37,336 nt of DNA from an uncultured bacterium (lineage in GTDB: Bacteria; Bacillota; Clostridia; Lachnospirales; Lachnospiraceae): NCBI GenBank assembly GCA_948467735.1, contig CAOKFN010000047.1:1-37336 (forward strand). The letters are read 5' to 3'. Both the position numbers and the translations under genes were made by a program. The notes under the pieces were generated by a model that was not told where the DNA came from, searched no databases, and saw only the letters and a list, made by a program, of their open reading frames with translations. Shown here in pieces: positions 25,817-33,657 of the stretch; position 1 is the stretch's first letter; the number at the start of each line of letters is the position of its first letter.

Positions 25817-26680
25817 TTACGCCTTGCCCACGGAACCGAACAATTCCATTTTCTCTTTCACAGTGGCCTTGATTGCCTCCGCGCCCGGAGCCAGAAGCTT
25901 ACGGGGATCGAAGCCCTTGCCTTCCTTGTCCTTGCCTGCCTCGATATATTTGCGGGTAGCCTCCGCAAACGCAAGCTGGCACTCGGTATTGACGTTAATC
26001 TTTGCCACCCCAAGGCTGATAGCCTTCTTAATCATATCCGCCGGAATTCCCGTGCCGCCGTGAAGCACCAGAGGAAGCTCGCCCGTGAGCTGCTGCACCG
26101 CATCCAGCGTCTCAAAGCTGAGTCCCTTCCAGTTGGCGGGATATTTTCCATGAATATTTCCGATGCCTGCCGCAAGGAAATCCACGCCAAGATCGGCAAT
26201 CAATTTGCACTCCTTGGGATCCGCGCACTCGCCCATGCCGATCACGCCGTCTTCTTCGCCGCCGATGGAGCCCACCTCTGCCTCAATGGAAATTCCCTTT
26301 CCATGGGCCGAAGCGACCAGCTCGGTGGTCTTGGCAATGTTCTCGTCAATGGGATAATGGGAACCGTCAAACATAATGGATGAAAATCCCGCTTCTATAC
26401 ACTTATAGCATCCCTCAAAAGTACCGTGATCCAGATGAAGCGCCACAGGCACATCGATATCCAAATCCTTCAAAAGTCCGTTCACCATGCCTACGACCGC
26501 ATGATATCCGCCCATATACTTGCCCGCGCCCTCGGACACACCCAAGATAACGGGGGATTTGCATTCTTTTGCAGTCAGCAGAATGGATTTCGTCCACTCC
26601 AAATTGTTGATGTTGAACTGCCCCACCGCATAATGGCCTGCTTTTGCTTTTTTCAACATTTCTGTTGCGGAAACTAACAT
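25817..26680 (-). CDS. fba: Class II fructose-bisphosphate aldolase
   Basis: The enzyme cleaves fructose 1,6-bisphosphate to dihydroxyacetone phosphate and glyceraldehyde 3-phosphate in glycolysis, with zinc. The 287-residue length fits the class IIb family. The metal and catalytic region VALHLDHGTFEGCYKCIEAGFSSIMFDGSH is intact, as are IGNIHGKYP, LVLHGGTGIP and KINVNTECQLAF. The start is ATG 26680, preceded by GGAGG at the right distance; the frame extends five codons upstream over the ribosome site. Related tagatose-bisphosphate aldolases cannot be wholly excluded, but the sequence reads as housekeeping fba. Confidence 0.95.
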   Translation of the reverse strand: MLVSATEMLKKAKAGHYAVGQFNINNLEWTKSILLTAKECKSPVILGVSEGAGKYMGGYHAVVGMVNGLLKDLDIDVPVALHLDHGTFEGCYKCIEAGFSSIMFDGSHYPIDENIAKTTELVASAHGKGISIEAEVGSIGGEEDGVIGMGECADPKECKLIADLGVDFLAAGIGNIHGKYPANWKGLSFETLDAVQQLTGELPLVLHGGTGIPADMIKKAISLGVAKINVNTECQLAFAEATRKYIEAGKDKEGKGFDPRKLLAPGAEAIKATVKEKMELFGSVGKA

Positions 26681-26877
26681 TTTACCTACCTCCATTTAAT
26701 TATGATAAATTTCGTGCGCACCTCGACACAGAACCGCCGAGTTTCAGTACGCATGTAATCAGAAATTGACGCAGTCCCCCCCTCAAAGGCGCGTCCACGG
26801 CCCCGAGGCGGAGACTAACTTTGTTCTTAACAAATCATACCACATTTCTCACAAAAATGGAATAGCTATTTTCCACA
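26681..26877 (-). promoter_or_regulatory. fba upstream region
   Basis: These 197 bases separate fba from the ribbon-helix-helix gene. A possible -10 box (minus strand TATGAT, plus ATCATA near 26836-26841) has only a weak -35. If it is used, the leader is about 150 nt and includes GC-rich blocks and a run of seven C near 26776-26784. I found no recognised riboswitch or T-box core. Confidence 0.3.
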
Positions 26878-27060
26878 TCACGCTTCCTCTGACTCTTCCG
26901 GAACGTACTTTCCGTTCTTTTTCCGCTGTCTGACGCACTCTGTCAAAAGATATTCAATCTGCCCGTTGACTGAGCGGAAATCGTCTTCCGCCCATGCGGC
27001 AATGGCCTCATACAATTTCGGAGACAGTCGCAGCGGAATCTGTTTTTTATTATCCGCCAT
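26878..27060 (-). CDS. Ribbon-helix-helix (Arc-like) small protein
   Basis: The product is 60 residues: a short beta segment QIPLRLSPKLYEAIAAWAEDD, then FRSVNGQIEYLLTECVRQR, matching the Arc/CopG ribbon-helix-helix fold, with an acidic tail. It starts 2 bases after the stop of the SPFH gene, so it is almost certainly translationally coupled to it. Arc-like proteins bind DNA as dimers and often regulate their own operon. It may regulate the SPFH gene, or may be an adaptor rather than a repressor. No toxin gene is adjacent. Confidence 0.85.
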   Translation of the reverse strand: MADNKKQIPLRLSPKLYEAIAAWAEDDFRSVNGQIEYLLTECVRQRKKNGKYVPEESEEA

Positions 27061-27062
27061 AA

Positions 27063-28088
27063 TCAGTACAGACTCCCCGAATTAACGATAGGCTGGGCGT
27101 CCCGATTCCCGCACAATACCACCAGAAGATTAGAGACCATTGCCGCCTTGCGTTCCTCGTCCAGCTTCACGACTTCCTTTTCGTTCAGCCGTTCCAGCGC
27201 CATTTCTACCATGCCTACGGCTCCGTCCACTATCATCTTGCGGGCGTCCACAATCGCCGATGCCTGCTGGCGCTGCAGCATGACGGCGGCAATCTCGGGC
27301 GCATATGCCAGATAAGTGATTCTCGCCTCCAAAATCTCGATTCCCGCCTCTTCCACGCGGGTCTGAATCTCGTCCCGGATTCTGGCGGCCACTACCTCGC
27401 TGGATCCCCGCAGGCTGCCTTCGTCCGCCACTCCGTCCCCTGTGGTATCCACATTGGGAGCCACGTCGTAAGGATAGATGCGAACCACGTTCCTCAGCGC
27501 GCTGTCACACTGCAAGGACAAAAATTCTTTATAATTATTTACATTGAACACGGCCTTGGCCGTATCCACAATCCTCCAAGTCACCGCAATTCCGATTTCA
27601 ATGGGGTTGCCCAGACAGTCGTTTATTTTCTGCCGGCTGTTGTTCAGCGTCATGATCTTCAAAGACAGCTTATTGCTGAAAGCCTCCGCATTGACCGTGC
27701 CCTGAACGGCCGCCGCCAGATTTCCCGCGTCGGTTACGTCCCCGCTCTGGCTCAGCCGGGTCTTGGCCGCAGGGTTCACTCCCGTACAGAAAGGATTCAC
27801 CCAGTAAAATCCGTTCTCCTTCAAGGTGCCCACATACCTTCCGAACAGCGTAAGCACCAGCGCCTCCTGAGGCTTTAACACTCTCAGCCCGCACAGGAAA
27901 ATCCATGCGGTGCAGACTATGATAATGCTTATCACCAGCCCTGCGGTATACAACGCCGGAGGCGCCGCCTTCCGTTCCAAATTTACCGCAAAAAATACAA
28001 TCGCAAGAATATCCAGCACATACAGCGCCAGAATCAACAAGAGCACTTTCATTCCGTTCTTTTTTCCGTTTAAAATTTTCTCTTCCAT
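27063..28088 (-). CDS. SPFH-domain membrane protein, third in the window
   Basis: The product is 341 residues. Two hydrophobic segments near the N-terminus (about 14-35 and 48-68) precede LKPQEALVLTLFGRYVGTLKENGFYWVNPF, a typical SPFH/band-7 start. The SPFH core continues through TWRIVDTAKAVFNVNNYKEFLSLQ and EIQTRVEEAGIEILEARITYLAYAPEIA. The coiled coil is short, and the C-terminus ends AQPIVNSGSLY. It is not HflK or HflC; it belongs to a separate SPFH group. AGAGGG precedes the ATG. It is cotranscribed with the ribbon-helix-helix gene. Likely a membrane-microdomain scaffold of unknown specific role. Confidence 0.9.
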   Translation of the reverse strand: MEEKILNGKKNGMKVLLLILALYVLDILAIVFFAVNLERKAAPPALYTAGLVISIIIVCTAWIFLCGLRVLKPQEALVLTLFGRYVGTLKENGFYWVNPFCTGVNPAAKTRLSQSGDVTDAGNLAAAVQGTVNAEAFSNKLSLKIMTLNNSRQKINDCLGNPIEIGIAVTWRIVDTAKAVFNVNNYKEFLSLQCDSALRNVVRIYPYDVAPNVDTTGDGVADEGSLRGSSEVVAARIRDEIQTRVEEAGIEILEARITYLAYAPEIAAVMLQRQQASAIVDARKMIVDGAVGMVEMALERLNEKEVVKLDEERKAAMVSNLLVVLCGNRDAQPIVNSGSLY

Positions 28089-28114
28089 AATGTACCCTCT
28101 GCTTTCTTTGGGAC

Positions 28115-28207
28115 AATAGAATCCATTTAGGAAAGAATTCTATTATCGCAAATCGTTATGATTATTTTTGATATCATCATCATATCATATTAATCTCTAT
28201 AACGCAA
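28115..28207 (-). promoter_or_regulatory. SPFH promoter and inverted repeat
   Basis: Minus-strand TTGCGT (28207-28202), 17 bases, TATGAT (28184-28179) is a plausible promoter. Downstream of it, between promoter and gene, AATAGAAT (28115-28122) and ATTCTATT (28137-28144) form an exact 8-bp inverted repeat. It could be a 5' hairpin or an operator for the coupled ribbon-helix-helix protein. Confidence 0.45.
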
Positions 28208-28313
28208 GTGTTTTTGGATAAATCATTTTGGAATTCTCTTTCATCTACACGGGTCTACGCACAAAAACAGAGAACCTGCCCCGCAGATTCCCTGTCCATC
28301 ATCTTTCCGATAT

Positions 28314-29216
28314 TTATTTTACCGGCGGATTTCCCACCCTGATGTCAATTCCCCTGCATATGTTCCGAATCACCGCCCTTGTATGGCTGCCGCCGTTTTC
28401 GCCGTCCAGCGTCCACGCCACCGGTTCCTTGGATTCCAGCACCAGCTCCGCGGTCCGGAAGCAGTACATGGCGTTTCTGTCAATATTTCGGTTTAGCAAT
28501 GAAAGCATAATATTGTTCAGCTCCACCGGATTCTTGGGGCTTTTGATCAATGTCACTTCAAAGACGCCGTCATCCAGCTTCACATTTTTCCCTGTGATAT
28601 TTTTAAATCCGCCCACGGAAATCGAATTGGTAATCATGCCGAATATGAAGTCTTCTTCCACTTCATTCCCTTCCCAAGCAACCTTCATGGGAAACGAATG
28701 TATGGAGGATAACCGTTTCATCCCTTCCAGAAGATACGCCATATATCCCAGAACATTTTTCATATCCTGCCCTGTTTCATAGGATACGTCGGTAAAAAGT
28801 CCGAAAGCGGCAATATATACGAAGATATCCTCGTTAAAGGAGCCGATATCACAGGGGAAATTCCTGCCCTGAACAATCGTTTCCGCCGCGCGCACCATCT
28901 TTTTGGGAAGGCAGAGGCTGCCCCCGAAATCATTTGTGCTGCCCGCGGGTATATAGCCGATGGGCGTCCGAATTCCGCTCCGAATCATTCCTGTCACAGT
29001 CTCATCCAAAGTACCGTCGCCGCCGCTGCAGACCACAAGCTCATACTCGCCGGTTCTGCCCGCCACGATATTTTCGGCGTCGCCCCTCTTCTGCGTGGGC
29101 GCTATGGTAATCTCATATCCGTCCTTGGCAAAAATATCCAAAATATCCGCCAGCTTGTTTCTGATCAATGCCTTACCCGCTTTGGGATTGTATACAAACA
29201 ACAATTTCCTGCTCAT
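28314..29216 (-). CDS. Diacylglycerol-kinase family lipid kinase
   Basis: The product is 300 residues of the DAGK-catalytic/YegS/DgkB family, which phosphorylate diacylglycerol or related lipids at the inner membrane face. It has FVYNPKAGK at the N-terminus, the nucleotide motif CSGGDGTLDE (GGDGT at 65-69), GYIPAGSTNDFGGSL, and the C-terminal PVAWTLDGE. The start is ATG 29216, where AGGAGG has ideal spacing; an ATG two codons upstream is too close to it. DgkB recycles diacylglycerol in Gram-positive bacteria, but several paralogues exist, so no gene name is assigned. It lies 52 bases after crh on the same strand. Confidence 0.9.
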   Translation of the reverse strand: MSRKLLFVYNPKAGKALIRNKLADILDIFAKDGYEITIAPTQKRGDAENIVAGRTGEYELVVCSGGDGTLDETVTGMIRSGIRTPIGYIPAGSTNDFGGSLCLPKKMVRAAETIVQGRNFPCDIGSFNEDIFVYIAAFGLFTDVSYETGQDMKNVLGYMAYLLEGMKRLSSIHSFPMKVAWEGNEVEEDFIFGMITNSISVGGFKNITGKNVKLDDGVFEVTLIKSPKNPVELNNIMLSLLNRNIDRNAMYCFRTAELVLESKEPVAWTLDGENGGSHTRAVIRNICRGIDIRVGNPPVK

Positions 29217-29268
29217 CCACATCCCTCCTGCCAATTTACCGATTCTTGATACGATTCAGCGGCGATAA

Positions 29269-29529
29269 TCAGGCTCCCTTGCCGCTCAGAAAACCATCGA
29301 TCCCTTCCACCGCCGCCTTCTCATCTATACCGTCTGCGGAAACCTCCAGCTCTTCACCGGTATTGATCCCAAGACTCATCATACCCATAATGCTTTTGGC
29401 ATTGACTCTTCTGCCCCCGGCCTGAATGTAGATAATACTGTCATACTTGCTGGCTTCCTGCACCAGCAGCGCCACGGGCCTTGCCTCCGCACTGCCTTCC
29501 AGTCTCACGCGAATATTCCTTTTTGTCAT
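29269..29529 (-). CDS. crh: HPr-like protein of the Crh type
   Basis: The product is 86 residues with the HPr fold. The PTS-phosphorylated His15 is replaced by Glu (S13-A-E15-A-R-P), so it should not carry phosphate in sugar transport. The regulatory serine is kept exactly at position 46 (NAKSIMGMMSLG). This matches Crh, which becomes a CcpA corepressor when HprK phosphorylates Ser46. hprK is in the same cluster (33658-34590), and crh after whiA is the Bacillus order. GGGAGG precedes the ATG and lies directly behind a hairpin (29543-29560). A specialised HPr with another function is an alternative. Confidence 0.88.
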   Translation of the reverse strand: MTKRNIRVRLEGSAEARPVALLVQEASKYDSIIYIQAGGRRVNAKSIMGMMSLGINTGEELEVSADGIDEKAAVEGIDGFLSGKGA

Positions 29530-29542
29530 AACCTTACCTCCC

Positions 29543-29560
29543 CGCCCGTCCTAACGGGCG
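29543..29560 (-). promoter_or_regulatory. Hairpin next to the crh ribosome site
   Basis: CGCCCGT (29543-29549) and ACGGGCG (29554-29560) are exact complements with loop CCTA. On the minus strand the stem ends right beside the GGGAGG of crh. It could limit ribosome access or be a weak end of the whiA transcript. Confidence 0.55.
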
Positions 29561-29705
29561 TTACTTCATTACAACGGACGCTCCGCCAACTGCTGCTTCC
29601 GTTGTGCCATACTTAAAAGAGCTTTTACACACTTCCTGTCATGCCGTCAGCGGCGGCAATTCCTCTCCAAGAATCGCATGCAGCCGCAATGGCGTCTCAT
29701 GATTC

Positions 29706-29802
29706 CATATTTCTAACCATTCCGCAGAGTCTGATGCTCCCACGAAATCTGACCATTCCACGGCTTCCGATGCTCCCATGAAATCCGATTATTCCACGGA
29801 AT
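29706..29802. repeat. 36-bp tandem repeat at the whiA 3' end
   Basis: Two units of 36 bp (29731-29766 and 29767-29802) are near-identical, with a partial third at 29706-29730. The second unit contains the whiA stop codon. In the whiA frame the repeats read on past the stop as SDFMGASEAVEW and SDFVGASDSAEW. The remainder of the whiA-crh interval holds only the hairpin at 29543-29560. Confidence 0.75.
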
Positions 29803-30685
29803 CTTTCGCCGCAGGATGGCAGCTCCTCACCTTCTCCGCAATTTCACTCAGCTTGCGAAGCCTGTGATTTACTCCGGATTTACCGATGGGCGGATTGAAA
29901 TATTCGCCCAATTCCTTTAACGGGACATCCGGATGATCCATGCGCACTTCCGCCATCTCGCGCAAAGCCGCGGGAAGATTTTGCAGCCCATAATAAATCT
30001 GAAGATATTTGATATCTTCCACCTGCCTTGCGGCGGCATTCACCGTCTTGGCAATATTGGCCGTCTCACAGTTCACGCGCCTGTTCACAGAATTGCGCAT
30101 TTCTTTCAGAATGCGAAGGTTCTCCAGATTCATCAACGACACCGGAGCCTCGCAGACGTTCAACAGGTCAACAATGCCCGCTCCTTCCTTCAAATACACC
30201 ACATGATACTTTTTCCGAAGAATGATTTTCGATTCGATGCCGAACCCTTTTATCAATCCCTGCAGCTGCTTTGCCTTCCCTTCGTCGCTGCAGGCAAATT
30301 CCAGATGATACCCTTTGGCCGGATCGCTCATGGAACCTATGCTGAGGAAAGCCCCTCTCAGGAAAGCCCTCTGGCAGCAGGCATTTTTCATCAAAAGCGG
30401 ACTCGCCGGTTCCTCCGGATTTCCCAGCTTTTGAAAAACCTCCCGCATCTTTTGTTCCTCCAATGTGGTATCCGTATCTATATTAAAGGTTTTTCTTAAT
30501 AATGTAAAGCCTTTTCTGACAACAGCTTCATTTTCTGTCTGAAACCCGATGGTAAAAGCGCCTTTTTCGTCTCTCCCGTACTGTCCGCAGAAATTCATGA
30601 TCGCGGCCAGCTCGGCAATCCGGCAATGTCTTGCAGGACTGATATGTTTTGCCAGCTCCTCTTTCACTTCACTCGAAAATGACAT
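29789..30685 (-). CDS. whiA: WhiA family regulator
   Basis: The product is 298 residues. WhiA is a conserved Gram-positive protein that combines a LAGLIDADG-homing-endonuclease-like domain (without nuclease activity) with a C-terminal helix-turn-helix; it affects division and sporulation. The N-terminus MSFSSEVKEELAKHISPARHCRIAELAAI is typical, as is the C-terminal PLKELGEYFNPPIGKSGVNHRLRKL. GGGAG precedes the ATG. It follows rapZ and precedes crh, the conserved order, but yvcK, which lies between rapZ and whiA in Bacillus, is absent here. The stop codon falls within a 36-bp tandem repeat, and the frame continues open beyond it for about 50 codons. Confidence 0.94.
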   Translation of the reverse strand: MSFSSEVKEELAKHISPARHCRIAELAAIMNFCGQYGRDEKGAFTIGFQTENEAVVRKGFTLLRKTFNIDTDTTLEEQKMREVFQKLGNPEEPASPLLMKNACCQRAFLRGAFLSIGSMSDPAKGYHLEFACSDEGKAKQLQGLIKGFGIESKIILRKKYHVVYLKEGAGIVDLLNVCEAPVSLMNLENLRILKEMRNSVNRRVNCETANIAKTVNAAARQVEDIKYLQIYYGLQNLPAALREMAEVRMDHPDVPLKELGEYFNPPIGKSGVNHRLRKLSEIAEKVRSCHPAAKDSVE

Positions 30686-30801
30686 ATGCCCAAACTCCCG
30701 CTTACTAGAAATAAGTTATCTTTTCAAGTTCTGATAAAAGACGCGTCCTTGTGCGCCGCATTCAATGGCAGGGTTCGCGCCGCCTGCGCCCTCCGCTTCC
30801 T

Positions 30802-31662
30802 TCAGGCCTGCGCAACATCCCTGTGATACAGCTTCATCCCGTAGGTTCCCTTATCCTTCATCCTTCTGTATAGCTCGTTGGCCAGCGTCACGCTGCGATG
30901 CTTTCCTCCCGTACAGCCGATGGCGATAACTAGGCGGTATTTTCCTTCCTTCACATAATTTGGTATGAGAAACTGTATCATATCCGTGAGCTTGGCCATG
31001 AACTCCTCCGCCTCCGGAAATCCCATCACATACTCCTGCACTTCCCTGTCGTTTCCCGTCTTGTGCTTTAAATCTTCTATATAAAAGGGATTGGGCAGGA
31101 AACGCACATCCAGCACCAAGTCCGCATCCACCGGAATGCCGTGCTTGAAGCCGAAGGACATGACCGTTACCATGAGACTATTATATTCCCCATTCTCCAC
31201 AAAAATACGGTCAAGTTCCTCTTTTAATTCTCTTGTCAGCAGGTTGGTGGTATCAATCACATAATCCGCATGTCTGCGGATATTTTCCAATACCTTCCTC
31301 TCTGCCTTGACGCCGTCCTCCACACGGCCGTCCACGGCCAGCGGATGGATGCGTCTGGTTTCCTTATATCTCTTGATCAGAACATTCGTTCCTGCGTCCA
31401 TGAATAAGATTTCCAGCTTGCAGCCTTTCTTTTTCAAATCCTCCAAAACCCGGGTGGCGTCCTCAAAGGACTGATCCGAACGCACGTCCAGCCCCAGCAC
31501 CACCTTGCTCACCTCGCTGCCCGGCATGGAAATCAATTCCACAAATTTCTCAATCAGGGACACGGGAAGGTTGTCCACACAATAAAATCCCGCGTCCTCC
31601 AGCATCTTCAGGGCGGTGCTCTTGCCGCCGCCGCTCATCCCTGTCACAACAACAAATCTCAT
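30802..31662 (-). CDS. rapZ: RapZ/YvcJ nucleotide-binding protein
   Basis: The product is 286 residues. The N-terminal Walker A is GMSGGGKS (8-15). The C-terminal domain has VIAIGCTGGKHRSVTLANEL, the conserved ligand-binding segment. In enterobacteria RapZ is an RNase adaptor controlling glucosamine-6-phosphate synthase; in Bacillus YvcJ hydrolyses GTP and affects competence, so the role in Clostridia is less certain. Its ATG overlaps the murB stop as ATGA and its ribosome site lies inside murB, so the two are translationally coupled. A 116-base gap separates it from whiA. Confidence 0.95.
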   Translation of the reverse strand: MRFVVVTGMSGGGKSTALKMLEDAGFYCVDNLPVSLIEKFVELISMPGSEVSKVVLGLDVRSDQSFEDATRVLEDLKKKGCKLEILFMDAGTNVLIKRYKETRRIHPLAVDGRVEDGVKAERKVLENIRRHADYVIDTTNLLTRELKEELDRIFVENGEYNSLMVTVMSFGFKHGIPVDADLVLDVRFLPNPFYIEDLKHKTGNDREVQEYVMGFPEAEEFMAKLTDMIQFLIPNYVKEGKYRLVIAIGCTGGKHRSVTLANELYRRMKDKGTYGMKLYHRDVAQA

Positions 31663-32579
31663 ATGTCCTCCCAGCCTAAAAAGACTATCTCCGTCTCCAG
31701 ATTCACATGGAACATTTCCTTCACCCGCTCCTGAATCTCTCCAATGATTTTACGTACATCCGCAGCCGTCGCATCTCCCGTATTGATAATAAAACCGCAG
31801 TGCTTGTCGGAAACTCTGGCTCCCCCGGCCTGAAATCCCCGAAAACCGGCTTCCATCACCAGCTGTCCGGCAAAATGTCCCTCCGGGCGTTTAAACGTGC
31901 TGCCCGCGCTGGGATATTCCAAAGGCTGCCTTTCCCGGCGCCTTGCCGCCAATTCCTCCATTTTGCCCTTAATTGCCTCCCTGTCCCCCGGTTTCAGGCA
32001 AAAGACAACCTCCGTCACCGTAAAGGGGCTATGTTTGATGGTGCTGGTGCGGTAGCCGAATTCCATGCCCTCATTGTCGATCTCCATGGTCTCGCCCTCG
32101 CTGTTCACCACCGTCACCTGCGTCACCACCTGACTCATCTCGCCGCCGTAGGCTCCGGCATTCATGACGACCCCGCCGCCCACCGTGCCCGGAATGCCGG
32201 AGGCGAATTCCAGTCCGGTCAAGCCGTGTTTCAGAGCTGCCTGCGCCGCCTGCGCCATGGATGCGCCCGCCTTGGCGGCAATGCGGCAGCCCTGCACCAC
32301 AATCTCGCTCATTTTCTGTCCGATCTGCAGAATGACCCCCCGATATCCCTTATCGTTTACCAGCAGATTGCTGCCGTTTCCCAGCACAAAAAACGGCACC
32401 CCCACCAGATTCAGATACCGCTGTACCTTTTTCAGCTGTTCCTCATTCTCCAACTGCAAAAAGCAATCGGCAGGTCCTCCTATCCGAAAGGTAGTGTGGC
32501 CTGCCATTGGCTCCTGTAAGAGTATGTTTTCCTCGGGTACATATTTCTGTAATGCCTCAACCACTGCTTTACTAATCAT
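31659..32579 (-). CDS. murB: UDP-N-acetylenolpyruvoylglucosamine reductase
   Basis: MurB reduces UDP-GlcNAc-enolpyruvate to UDP-MurNAc, using FAD and NADPH, in cytoplasmic peptidoglycan precursor synthesis. The 306-residue length is usual. FAD-binding segments are HTTFRIGGPADCFLQ, LGNGSNLLVND and GIPGTVGGGVVMNAGAYGGE; the catalytic serine region is YPSAGSTFKRP, and the conserved Glu is in the terminal LETEIVFLG. It carries the shorter type II layout typical of Gram-positive bacteria. AAGGAAGAG precedes the ATG. It overlaps rapZ by 4 bases. Confidence 0.96.
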   Translation of the reverse strand: MISKAVVEALQKYVPEENILLQEPMAGHTTFRIGGPADCFLQLENEEQLKKVQRYLNLVGVPFFVLGNGSNLLVNDKGYRGVILQIGQKMSEIVVQGCRIAAKAGASMAQAAQAALKHGLTGLEFASGIPGTVGGGVVMNAGAYGGEMSQVVTQVTVVNSEGETMEIDNEGMEFGYRTSTIKHSPFTVTEVVFCLKPGDREAIKGKMEELAARRRERQPLEYPSAGSTFKRPEGHFAGQLVMEAGFRGFQAGGARVSDKHCGFIINTGDATAADVRKIIGEIQERVKEMFHVNLETEIVFLGWEDI

Positions 32580-32668
32580 CGAATTACTCTTCCTTTACAA
32601 GATTGCCTTATTTTACAAGAATGCATCATACTCCGGGACTGCCCTATGCCCCGAAGCTGTCCGGCGCC

Positions 32669-33637
32669 CTAGGGCCGCCCTGCGTCTATGAACAGCCCTG
32701 CCGCTCCGTAAATGCCCGCGTCGTTGCCCAGCTGCGCCAGAGCAAACCTCGCTCCCGCACAGGAAGGAAACGCATACCTGCGGAATGCCGGTTCCACAAA
32801 GGTCAGCAGAATTTCTCCGGCCTTGGACACGCCTCCGCCAATCACAAAGACCTCGGGATTTACCACGGCCGCCACAGCCGCCAATCCTTTCCCCAGGTAA
32901 TCCCCAAACTGCTCCGCAATCTGGACGGCGGTTTCATCCCCGGCTTTGACCGCGTCAAACACCCTCTTGGCCGAAAGACGGCCCCCGCGCAGAACGCTGG
33001 GCTTCTCATCCTTGGCCAGACGCCTCTCCGCCAGACGCACGATTCCTGTGGCGGAAGCATACTGTTCCAGACAGCCCCTGTTCCCGCAGCCGCAGGCTTC
33101 CGTCTCCTCATCCTCCAGATGAATATGCCCGATTTCCCCCGCCGCCCCGAAGGCTCCGGTGAGAACCTTTCCGTCCGCGACAATGCCGCCCCCCACGCCC
33201 GTGCCAAGGGTCACGGCAGCCATATTGCGGCAGCCCTTTCCGCCCCCCGCCAGCATCTCGCCGAGGGCAGCCGCGTTGGCGTCGTTTACAGCCTTTACGG
33301 ATACATTAATATATGCCCTCAACTCCTTGGGTATGTTAAAAGACTTCCAGCCAATGTTCACGGCGCCGCCCGTCAAGGTTCCTTCCACGTCCACCGCGCC
33401 CGGAACTCCCACGCCGATGCCCGCCAGCTCCTCCTCCCGGATTCCTTTTTCTTCCATCTTAGCCAGAATACTTTTTGCAGCATCAGGCAGAATGGAGGCC
33501 CCCCCGTTGGCTTTCACCGTAGGAATTTCCCATTTGTCCAAAAGACAGATTCGCTCATTCCCTTCCACACCGAACAGCCCCAGCTTCACGGTGGTTCCTC
33601 CTATGTCGATACCAAATACATACCTTCCCATATTCAT
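32669..33637 (-). CDS. glcK: ROK-family glucokinase
   Basis: The product is 322 residues. This enzyme phosphorylates glucose to glucose 6-phosphate with ATP in the cytoplasm. It has the phosphate-1 motif FGIDIGGTTVKLGLF, the sugar-binding VNDANAAALGE and GEIGHIHLE, and the ROK zinc motif CGCGNRGCLEQYAS. ATG 33637 and an ATG two codons later are both possible; AAGGCGG is better spaced for the second (33631). It lies 20 bases after hprK on the same strand. Another ROK sugar kinase is possible, but the full-length match and context favour glucokinase, and it could supply glucose 6-phosphate after GH3/GH31 hydrolysis. Confidence 0.92.
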   Translation of the reverse strand: MNMGRYVFGIDIGGTTVKLGLFGVEGNERICLLDKWEIPTVKANGGASILPDAAKSILAKMEEKGIREEELAGIGVGVPGAVDVEGTLTGGAVNIGWKSFNIPKELRAYINVSVKAVNDANAAALGEMLAGGGKGCRNMAAVTLGTGVGGGIVADGKVLTGAFGAAGEIGHIHLEDEETEACGCGNRGCLEQYASATGIVRLAERRLAKDEKPSVLRGGRLSAKRVFDAVKAGDETAVQIAEQFGDYLGKGLAAVAAVVNPEVFVIGGGVSKAGEILLTFVEPAFRRYAFPSCAGARFALAQLGNDAGIYGAAGLFIDAGRP

Positions 33638-33657
33638 TCCGCCTTTCCTGCTTTCAT

